From positions 1-5,291 of the forward strand of contig JAGNZX010000040.1 in NCBI GenBank assembly GCA_017984185.1: a DNA stretch of 5,291 nt. Direction: 5' to 3'. Source of the stretch: Minisyncoccota bacterium. Its GTDB lineage: Bacteria; Patescibacteriota; Minisyncoccia; Phycocordibacterales; UBA9973. Positions 1 to 5,291 of this stretch are shown here, piece by piece (position 1 is the stretch's first letter; the number at the start of each line of letters is the position of its first letter). A program made the translations under genes and the position numbers. The notes under the pieces were generated by a model. That model was given only the letters and a program-made list of their open reading frames with translations. It did no database searches and was not told the origin of the DNA.

Positions 1-52
1 CGATAGCCACCACCAAAGCAATAGTCAAAATTGCATATACGTTTTTATTCAT
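1..52 (-). CDS. N-terminal fragment of an exported or membrane-anchored protein (function unknown)
   Basis: Only the first 17 codons are in the window, so the product cannot be identified. The visible peptide is MNKNVYAILTIALVVAI, a short basic start (Lys3) followed by a hydrophobic run, typical of a signal peptide or an N-terminal membrane anchor. The ATG at 50-52 lies 11 bases after the TAA of the HMA-TauE/SafE gene, on the same strand, so it is probably the next gene of the copper operon. The start context AAAATAAT-ATG-AAT-AAA has no Shine-Dalgarno, as for its neighbours, and resembles that of the first DUF305 gene. An extracytoplasmic copper-binding or thiol-redox protein would fit the context, but that is a guess; the frame simply stays open to the window edge. 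Confidence 0.6.
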   Translation of the reverse strand, partial: MNKNVYAILTIALVVAI

Positions 53-63
53 ATTATTTTTAA

Positions 64-1071
64 TTATATATTAAAGAATGGATTAATAATACCCAAGCCA
101 ACTAGGCCAGCCAAAAATCCAAAGACTCCAAGGCCGAGCACCACCACTCCGACTGTCTTAAAGAAAAGTGGTGCATACTGACTGCGAGCGAAAGATGCCG
201 ATCCAAAAGACAAGAACAACAACATCGGCAGTGTGCCTAAAGCAAAACTAAACATAATTAACATACCAGATACAAATGACCCACTACCCAAAGCCGCGGC
301 TTGCATAGCTTGAGTAAAACCACACGGTAAGAAAAAAGTTCCAAAACCTACCAAGAGTGGAGTAAATATTTTATGTTCTATCTTTCTAAAAAAACCAAAT
401 AAACCAGAAGACAAAGTCATTTTATTTTTCAGAAAAACTCCCATTAAATTTAATCCCAAAACCACCATGATAAAAGATGCGATCAACCCAAGTACTGCTG
501 AAAAAGTAAAGTTGATTCCTACTGCCCCACCAATCATACCCAATACTCCACCCAATAGAGCAAAACTAATCAACCTACCTGAGTGAAAAAACAAAAAAGT
601 TTTAGTATCACCCACATTATCTTCAGAGATTTTAGCGGATAGCGACAACACCAAACCTCCGACAATCGCCAAGCAACTAGATACGGAAGCCACCAATCCA
701 ATTACAAAACTAACTAGCGGAGTAGTCTTTCCATCAATAACAAAATTTAAAAGTCCGGATTTTTGTAGCACAAAAAACAATACCAAGAACCCTAAACCCA
801 AAGGTACAGCTTGCCAGAGTACTTCATGATTTTTATCTTCCTTTGTTGTTTTTTCTACCGACAAAGTATAACCATGTGATTTTATTTTACTGGAAAGCAT
901 CTCTGCTAATTCTTCAACACTTTGTTCACTATTTGTTTCAACTTCTACAGTTTCTTTTTTTAAATCTACTTTAGAATTTTTAATAAAACTTTGTTCACCC
1001 AAAACATCTTCAATCAAGATTTTACACGACGCACAATGTGTACCAGAAACATGAAATGTATATTTATTCAT
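64..1071 (-). CDS. HMA metal-binding domain fused to TauE/SafE (DsbD_2/CcdA-like) membrane protein
   Basis: A 335-residue protein in two parts. Residues 1-73 form a ferredoxin-like heavy-metal-associated domain with the GTHCASC motif (Cys13, Cys16), the usual Cu(I)-binding CxxC. After a charged linker (74-83) come about seven hydrophobic segments (roughly 88-103, 118-145, 163-185, 189-213, 236-262, 266-290, 302-327) resembling the 'sulfite exporter TauE/SafE' group, which overlaps DsbD_2 and CcdA-like domains. Family-like motifs are SSCLAIVGG (Cys133), HSGRLISF (His163-Phe170) and FLPCGFTQ (Cys250). Cys133 and Cys250 sit within membrane segments, as the redox cysteine pair does in CcdA/DsbD. 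The start at Met1 (ATG 1069-1071) is preferred: the frame opens 16 codons earlier inside the DUF3105 gene, but the HMA fold begins here and this leaves a 4-base gap. Likely role (inference): copper transfer or thiol-redox transport across the cytoplasmic membrane. It is unlikely to be a true sulfite exporter despite the family name. Confidence 0.88.
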   Translation of the reverse strand: MNKYTFHVSGTHCASCKILIEDVLGEQSFIKNSKVDLKKETVEVETNSEQSVEELAEMLSSKIKSHGYTLSVEKTTKEDKNHEVLWQAVPLGLGFLVLFFVLQKSGLLNFVIDGKTTPLVSFVIGLVASVSSCLAIVGGLVLSLSAKISEDNVGDTKTFLFFHSGRLISFALLGGVLGMIGGAVGINFTFSAVLGLIASFIMVVLGLNLMGVFLKNKMTLSSGLFGFFRKIEHKIFTPLLVGFGTFFLPCGFTQAMQAAALGSGSFVSGMLIMFSFALGTLPMLLFLSFGSASFARSQYAPLFFKTVGVVVLGLGVFGFLAGLVGLGIINPFFNI

Positions 1072-1075
1072 AGAT

Positions 1076-1609
1076 TTATATTGAAGCTTTCTCAGGGCCT
1101 CTATCATTATTAATTTCAATAAATTCTTTTATTTTTTCAGCATCAACCTTGTCTAATTTCATAAGATAAGTCCACGATGTAAGCGCTATCGGTGTATCCA
1201 TATTTGAACGTGGCATCATAATTTTTTTCCCAGAAGCTTCATTAAAGATATTTTTCAGCATATTTATATCTTCAGATTTTAAGTCATCTCTATACCAGAG
1301 GACCACAGCGCCATGCTCTAAACTATGCACAACGATTTCATCTACGACAGGTTTTTCTTTAATACCTGGTCCCGCCACATCATTGCCTGTATGTGGCCCC
1401 GAAGTAGGAGGGTTAGAATTATATGGTTCATGAGAAGCCCCTAATTTCACATGTGGTGATTTCATTTCACTTATCTTTTCTCCCAATGGGGCTTTACTTA
1501 ATCTATCCACTTCTTTTATCTCGTCTTTTTCACTAGACAAGGACAGCATGACCACAATAACACCAGTTATCAACACTGTACCTATTAAAAATCTATGTTC
1601 GATTTTCAT
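1076..1609 (-). CDS. DUF3105 domain protein, membrane-anchored
   Basis: A 177-residue protein with an N-terminal signal anchor (hydrophobic 7-25 after KIEHR) and a DUF3105 (PF11303) domain at about 55-175. The family signatures are clear: Tyr63 followed by NPPTSGPH (66-73), HSLEHG (95-100) leading into a WY pair (105-106), SWTY (145-148), and RGPE near the C-terminus (170-173). There are no cysteines. The conserved histidines (73, 95, 99) and Glu98 and Glu173 could bind a metal, but the family has no assigned biochemical function that I know of. It should face outside the cytoplasm. It lies 8 bases after the Met-rich DUF305 gene and 4 bases before the HMA-TauE/SafE gene, so cotranscription is very likely and a role in copper or redox handling is inferred. 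No Shine-Dalgarno precedes the ATG. Family assignment is firm; function is unknown. Confidence 0.88.
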   Translation of the reverse strand: MKIEHRFLIGTVLITGVIVVMLSLSSEKDEIKEVDRLSKAPLGEKISEMKSPHVKLGASHEPYNSNPPTSGPHTGNDVAGPGIKEKPVVDEIVVHSLEHGAVVLWYRDDLKSEDINMLKNIFNEASGKKIMMPRSNMDTPIALTSWTYLMKLDKVDAEKIKEFIEINNDRGPEKASI

Positions 1610-1617
1610 ATATAATT

Positions 1618-2247
1618 TTATTTATACCAACTCTTATACCAACCTTGCATTTTGGTTATCTCTTCTGACTGAGATTCAATAATGTTGTTAGCAAGAGTAA
1701 GCATCTCAGGTCTATTGGTTCCAGACTTCAACATTTGAGCCATCATAATAGCCAATTGATGATGTGGAATCATTCCTTCAATAAACGCCTTATCAAAATC
1801 CGCTGCATTTTCTAGTGCTGTGACATCTTCCTGCCCACCCATGTGCATTCCCCGTCCCGACATCATTCCTCCGCCGTTCATCATAGAAAATGTATTTTTA
1901 GTATTCACATCTTTATTAAACCAGTTTTTATACCAGCTTTGCATATCTTTTATCTCTCTTTCTTGGGCTTCTATAATTTCTTTAGCAAGGGTTTTAACTT
2001 CTGTGCGATTAGCCTTTACAAGCGCCATGTTTGCCATCGCAATAGCTCCATCGTGATGCGGAATCATCTGTTCAATAAAATGCTCGTCTATATTATTCAT
2101 CATCCCTGTAGTTCTATTAGTTACTAGATTGTTTATATTATTTCCTCCTCCCATCATTGATCTAAATTGCGGAGTGGAGCTCAAAAATGAAACAGCAATT
2201 ACTCCTACCACCACCCCTCCTATTCCAAACATAATTTGTTTATTCAT
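1618..2247 (-). CDS. Methionine-rich tandem DUF305 protein, probable extracytoplasmic copper binder
   Basis: A 209-residue protein with a signal anchor (about 5-24) and two DUF305 (PF03713, ferritin-like four-helix) units. Unit 1 carries MIPHHDGAIAMANM (61-74) and WYKNW (105-109). Unit 2 carries MIPHHQLAIMMAQM (159-172) and WYKSW (203-207). The two units are exactly 98 residues apart at both the HH and the W motifs. They are joined by a Met/Gly-rich stretch (122-138) with MM, MM and MHM clusters. In all there are 22 Met residues in 209, no Cys, and two HH pairs, a composition suited to Cu(I)/Cu(II) binding outside the cell membrane. The known precedent in the family is CopM of Synechocystis, a periplasmic copper-binding DUF305 protein. 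The gene follows copA by 39 bases, the largest gap in the window. A copper-scavenging or chaperone role is inferred from composition and context. Confidence 0.9.
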   Translation of the reverse strand: MNKQIMFGIGGVVVGVIAVSFLSSTPQFRSMMGGGNNINNLVTNRTTGMMNNIDEHFIEQMIPHHDGAIAMANMALVKANRTEVKTLAKEIIEAQEREIKDMQSWYKNWFNKDVNTKNTFSMMNGGGMMSGRGMHMGGQEDVTALENAADFDKAFIEGMIPHHQLAIMMAQMLKSGTNRPEMLTLANNIIESQSEEITKMQGWYKSWYK

Positions 2248-2266
2248 AAATATTTTTATTATTAAT

Positions 2267-2280
2267 TTATCTTAAGATAA
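2267..2280. repeat. Perfect 14-bp palindrome between copA and the Met-rich DUF305 gene
   Basis: TTATCTTAAGATAA is identical to its reverse complement. It lies 6 bases past the copA stop and 19 bases before the next ATG, in the only gap of the operon long enough to hold a site. As RNA it could form only a weak hairpin (5-bp AT-rich stem, TTAA loop) with no adjoining GC stem, so it is a poor terminator. It could be a binding site for a dimeric regulator or an RNA-processing or stabilising element, or it may be chance in AT-rich DNA. Confidence 0.35.
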
Positions 2281-2286
2281 TGTTCC

Positions 2287-4599
2287 TTATAATTTCTTTG
2301 TTTTAATTCTTAATGAATTCGACACCACCGAAACAGACGACATTGCCATAGCAAACCCCGCAAATACCGGAGAGAGCAACCAGCCGAAGATTGGATAAAA
2401 TACTCCAGCTGCAAGCGGAATACCGACAATGTTGTAAATAAATGCCCAGAAAAGATTTTGCTTAATTCCCCGCATAGTTATTTTTGAAAGCTTGATGGCT
2501 TTGACTAATTTTGACATATCTCCACCTAAAAGTGTAATACCGGCTGATTCTATAGCCACATCAGTGCCCGTACCCATGGCTATACCGACGTCAGCTTGAG
2601 CCAAAGCTGGTGCATCGTTTACTCCGTCTCCAGCCATTGCCACAATTTTTCCTTGAGCTTGAAGTTTTTTTATCTTTTCCAATTTATCAGCAGGTAATAC
2701 ATGCGCCACTACTTCATCGATACCCACAATCGTTGCCATGTATTTAGCCGCATTTTCGTCGTCTCCAGTAAGCATAACAACTTTGATACCAAGCTTGTGT
2801 AAATCAGATATCGCTTGTTTTGATTCCGGTTTAATTTCATCAGCCACCATCACAAAACCTAATACTTTTTCTTTTGAAGCTAAGATGACTGGGGTTTTGC
2901 CTTGTTTTGTAAACTCCTCTATTTTTGAAATATCAAAAGAAATCCCGAGATCTTGAACAAGCTTAGTATTACCGACAAAATATTCTCTACCATCAACTAC
3001 ACCCTTCAACCCCTTACCTTTTATACTTTCAAAATTTAAAACATCTTCTATTTTTATATTTTTTTCCTTGGCATAATTTAGAATCGCATGAGCGATAGGG
3101 TGCTCTGATTTTTTCTCAAGCGACGCCAGAATTGATACAAGTTCGTTATCTTTTAAATCCGAGAAATTTTGAATATCTACCAGAGTTGGCTTACCGATAG
3201 TAATCGTACCAGTCTTGTCGACAATCACTGTATCTACTTTATGCAATTTTTCTAGTGTAGCTGCGTCTTTAATTAAAATCCCCTCTTTGGCACCCTTGCC
3301 GACGCCGACAATGATCGCAGTCGGTGTAGCCAAACCAAGCGCACAAGGACAAGCGATAACCAGCACACCCACAAAAGAAACTAGACCAAAAGATAGGGCT
3401 TGAGAAAATCCGAGATATCTTGTTCCCACCACAAGCCATAAAATAAGTGTAACGAAAGCAATTACAAGAACTACTGGAACAAAAACAGCCGAAATTTTAT
3501 CAGCTAACGCTTGAATCGGTGCCTTACTCCCCTGCGCGTCTTCTACCATCTTAATTATTTGAGCGAGCAATGTTTCATTACCAACCTTTGTCGCTTTAAA
3601 AGTAAATGATCCATTTGTGTTGATTGTAGCGGCTACCACATTGTCTCCCATTTTTTTCTGAGCGGGCATTGGTTCTCCGGTCACCATCGATTCGTCTACG
3701 AACGACGAACCCTCTGTTATTATTCCATCAACTGGAATTTTGGTCCCTGGTTTAACAATAATCAAATCACCATGAACAACTTGATTAACTGGAATTTCAA
3801 TCTCTTTTCCATCTCGAATAACCAAAGCGGTCTTGGCCTGAAGACCAAGAAGTTTTTCGATAGCATCCCCTGTCTTTATCTTTGAACGAGCTTCAAGATA
3901 TTTTCCAAGTGTAACAAAACCAATAACAACAATAGTAACATCAAAATAAGTATATTCAGGAAGCTGAAAAAAAATTCTTATTTGTGGTATCAATACAATA
4001 ATGACACTATAAAAAAACGCAGTAAAAGTACCTATACCAATAAGAGTATCCATATTGGCCACACGATATTTCAAAAAACGGACAACGCCTTGGAGAAATG
4101 GTTGCCCGATCCAAAACAACACTATGGTTGCCAATACCATTTCAATAATACTAGATATTCCCATAGGTATTGGTATATTGGGTACGAATGACAATGATTT
4201 AGCACCAATACTCCACATCATAAGCACAAAAACCAAAATAGTTATTGGCAAAACAAATTGCACCTTGGATTTCATTTTTTGAAGTTCTTGAATTTTATCT
4301 TCTTTAGACTGACCCAGTCCCAAATGTGTCTTGTGTTCATCTTCACTCATATTCATATCCTTGGCACTTTGAGTATTGTGATGTTCCTCGGGAACAACAA
4401 TAGAATAACCCAAGGGTTCTAATTTTTTATTGAATTGCTCAACACTAGTCTTGCTCTCGTTAAAAGAAATTTTTGCATTCTCTGTTCCAGGATTCACACT
4501 GATTTCTTCTACCCCATCTATTTTCTTAACTGTGCGTTCAATAATAGAAGAACAAGAAGCACAATGCATACCCTTTACTTTTAAAGTTTTGTTTATCAT
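2287..4599 (-). CDS. copA: Copper-exporting P1B-1-type ATPase
   Basis: A 770-residue, full-length heavy-metal P-type ATPase that uses ATP to export Cu(I) from the cytoplasm. The N-terminus has one HMA domain (3-69) with GMHCASC (Cys13, Cys16), then a His/Met/acidic linker (71-92). Eight membrane segments lie at about 113-132, 148-172, 184-206, 217-236, 369-392, 402-432, 713-733 and 739-762. The catalytic set is complete: TGE of the actuator (307-309), CPC in segment 6 (417-419), DKTGT with phospho-acceptor Asp461, SEHP of the nucleotide domain (498-501, His500), TGDD (611-614), and GDGVND (657-662). The Cu(I)-type signatures Tyr722-Asn723 in segment 7 and Met751 to Ser754-Ser755 in segment 8 are present, supporting P1B-1 rather than Zn/Cd specificity. 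The gene begins 11 bases after the first DUF305 gene. No frameshift or missing key residue is seen. A CopB-like or silver role is less likely given CPC plus YN and MxxSS. Confidence 0.97.
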   Translation of the reverse strand: MINKTLKVKGMHCASCSSIIERTVKKIDGVEEISVNPGTENAKISFNESKTSVEQFNKKLEPLGYSIVVPEEHHNTQSAKDMNMSEDEHKTHLGLGQSKEDKIQELQKMKSKVQFVLPITILVFVLMMWSIGAKSLSFVPNIPIPMGISSIIEMVLATIVLFWIGQPFLQGVVRFLKYRVANMDTLIGIGTFTAFFYSVIIVLIPQIRIFFQLPEYTYFDVTIVVIGFVTLGKYLEARSKIKTGDAIEKLLGLQAKTALVIRDGKEIEIPVNQVVHGDLIIVKPGTKIPVDGIITEGSSFVDESMVTGEPMPAQKKMGDNVVAATINTNGSFTFKATKVGNETLLAQIIKMVEDAQGSKAPIQALADKISAVFVPVVLVIAFVTLILWLVVGTRYLGFSQALSFGLVSFVGVLVIACPCALGLATPTAIIVGVGKGAKEGILIKDAATLEKLHKVDTVIVDKTGTITIGKPTLVDIQNFSDLKDNELVSILASLEKKSEHPIAHAILNYAKEKNIKIEDVLNFESIKGKGLKGVVDGREYFVGNTKLVQDLGISFDISKIEEFTKQGKTPVILASKEKVLGFVMVADEIKPESKQAISDLHKLGIKVVMLTGDDENAAKYMATIVGIDEVVAHVLPADKLEKIKKLQAQGKIVAMAGDGVNDAPALAQADVGIAMGTGTDVAIESAGITLLGGDMSKLVKAIKLSKITMRGIKQNLFWAFIYNIVGIPLAAGVFYPIFGWLLSPVFAGFAMAMSSVSVVSNSLRIKTKKL

Positions 4600-4610
4600 T
4601 GTTTTTTAAG

Positions 4611-5174
4611 TTAAATTTTATACCACTCCATTCTCCAATCTTTAAAGACCTTTAAGGTTGTAGTGAGGAATGTGTCTACCGCGTCCACATTATTAAGAAT
4701 CTCTGTTCTGCTTGATTTCGTTTTCGCCTCAGCCGTCATCAACAAACCGTATTCATGATGAGCAATAAGTGCATTCAAAAATCTAAGGTCAAATTTATCA
4801 TCTGAATTACCAAGATTCGCGACAATAGGATCTCTAACTAAACGAGTATCTTGATACCATTCTTTTTTCCATTCATATAATTCGGATATTGCGCCTGGCT
4901 CATTTTTAAGAATATCACTTGATAGGTCTTTAATCTCTTTGCGACTAGCTTTTAAAGATGCTTGTTCTGCTAAAAGCATTGCACCCCTGTGATGAGAAAT
5001 CATTGCATTTATATATCTTAAATCTAAAGATCGATCGGCATTTCCCAAATTCATAGAACCTTTATCGTACATATTAACTTGATATTCGGGAGTCAAATAA
5101 TAACCAAAACCTAATCCTAAAATGCTTGAAATTATTATTAATGATATTGCTAATGTAAGTGATATTTTTGTCAT
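4611..5174 (-). CDS. Tandem DUF305 protein with N-terminal signal anchor, Met-poor
   Basis: A 187-residue protein with a hydrophobic signal anchor (about 4-27, ending FGYYLTPEY) and two DUF305 units. Unit 1 has LGNADRSLDLRYINAMISHH (43-62) and WKKEW (102-106). Unit 2 has LGNSDDKFDLRFLNALIAHH (121-140) and WRMEW (180-184). The units repeat with a 78-residue period, so an internal duplication is obvious. It is Met-poor (7 Met) compared with the second DUF305 protein of this operon, lacks the Met/Gly linker, and has no Cys. Unit 2 departs from the usual motif after HH (EYGLLM). It sits 24 bases after the csoR stop and 11 bases before copA, so it is part of the operon. It probably acts outside the cytoplasmic membrane. 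Copper binding is inferred from family and context and is less strongly supported than for its Met-rich paralogue. Confidence 0.87.
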   Translation of the reverse strand: MTKISLTLAISLIIISSILGLGFGYYLTPEYQVNMYDKGSMNLGNADRSLDLRYINAMISHHRGAMLLAEQASLKASRKEIKDLSSDILKNEPGAISELYEWKKEWYQDTRLVRDPIVANLGNSDDKFDLRFLNALIAHHEYGLLMTAEAKTKSSRTEILNNVDAVDTFLTTTLKVFKDWRMEWYKI

Positions 5175-5198
5175 ATTATTTTGTTAATTTATTAATAA

Positions 5199-5291
5199 TT
5201 ATTTTCTTTTAAGCTGATAAACTTTTAAAATCTCTTCTGTGGCTTTCTTGGTCTGTCCACTTTTAATTTGATTAACTACACAATGCCCCAA
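5199..5291 (-). CDS. csoR: CsoR-type metal-sensitive transcriptional repressor, C-terminal fragment
   Basis: The last 30 codons of a gene whose start lies beyond the right edge. The peptide runs LGHCVVNQIKSGQTKKATEE and ends in a Lys-rich helix (ILKVYQLKRK). It matches the end of the CsoR/RcnR/FrmR family (DUF156): a Cys within an (H..)HCVV helix, a conserved A/S-G turn, then the last helix. The Cys (fragment residue 4) would be the second Cu(I) ligand, equivalent to Cys65 in Mycobacterium CsoR; the first Cys and the His ligand four residues upstream would lie just outside the window. CsoR proteins repress copper-export operons and release DNA on binding Cu(I). Being first in a run with DUF305 and copA supports copper sensing and autoregulation. 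Its promoter and operator are not in the window. Confidence 0.85.
   Translation of the reverse strand: MGHCVVNQIKSGQTKKATEEILKVYQLKRK

Noticed and set aside
1072..1119. A 16-codon upstream extension of the HMA-TauE/SafE gene to an ATG inside the DUF3105 gene.
   Set aside because: The added residues are not part of an HMA fold, the domain begins naturally at the ATG at 1069-1071, and the extension would overlap the 3' end of the DUF3105 gene.
1622..2000. DNA-level repeats (near-matching stretches about 294 bases apart, e.g. starting TTATACC at 1634 and 1928) considered as a mobile or regulatory repeat.
   Set aside because: The spacing equals 98 codons and the stretches encode the matching ends of the two DUF305 units, so they reflect protein domain duplication.
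1820..2127. Plus-strand open frames opposite the Met-rich DUF305 gene.
   Set aside because: They lie fully within a well-supported gene on the other strand, overlap each other in different frames, and show no recognisable domain.
2248..2286. An intrinsic terminator or internal promoter between copA and the Met-rich DUF305 gene.
   Set aside because: The palindrome gives only a 5-bp AT-rich stem with no GC-rich hairpin, and A/T-rich hexamers are too common here to call a -10 box without a matching -35.
2738..4282. Several plus-strand open frames of 62-75 codons opposite copA.
   Set aside because: They are antisense shadows of a complete ATPase with all its motifs; none resembles a known protein.
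5175..5198. A CsoR operator or separate promoter between csoR and the first DUF305 gene.
   Set aside because: The 24-base gap is all A/T but for one base and lacks the G/C-tract inverted repeat typical of CsoR sites; the true operator is expected upstream of csoR, outside the window.
1..5291. CRISPR arrays, tRNA or rRNA genes, and insertion sequences.
   Set aside because: No regularly spaced repeats, no RNA gene signatures and no transposase or terminal repeats were seen; coding genes fill the window with gaps of at most 39 bases.

Overview
All recognisable genes lie on the minus strand and read from the right end of the window to the left. The window looks like most of one copper-handling operon. 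In transcription order it holds: the 3' end of a CsoR-type metal-sensing repressor; a tandem DUF305 protein with a signal anchor; a full-length P1B-type copper-exporting ATPase (CopA); a second, methionine-rich tandem DUF305 protein; a membrane-anchored DUF3105 protein; a fusion of an HMA metal-binding domain to a TauE/SafE (DsbD_2/CcdA-like) membrane domain; and the first 17 codons of another exported or membrane protein. Gaps between genes are 24, 11, 39, 8, 4 and 11 bases, so no stretch over 40 bases is without a gene. The gaps are almost purely A/T.

Organism: the DNA is AT-rich. All six visible stop codons are TAA, TGG codes for Trp, and no TGA interrupts a reading frame, so the standard bacterial code fits. 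None of the six visible starts has a Shine-Dalgarno-like G-rich stretch. This gene set (CsoR, double DUF305, CopA, DUF3105, HMA-TauE/SafE) on a compact AT-rich operon suggests a Candidatus Patescibacteria (CPR, Parcubacteria-like) genome. That assignment is inference from gene content and style; there is no marker gene in the window.

How the genes may work together (inference): CsoR would sense cytoplasmic Cu(I) and derepress the operon, and CopA would pump Cu(I) out of the cytoplasm. The two DUF305 proteins, whose DUF305 relatives include the periplasmic copper-binding protein CopM of Synechocystis, would bind copper outside the membrane. The HMA-TauE/SafE fusion would move copper or reducing equivalents across the membrane. 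The DUF3105 protein is an extracytoplasmic protein of unknown function that the context ties to metal handling. The notable points are the two diverged tandem DUF305 paralogues flanking CopA, their strictly kept His-His to Trp spacing, and a 20-residue Met/Gly insertion in only one of them.
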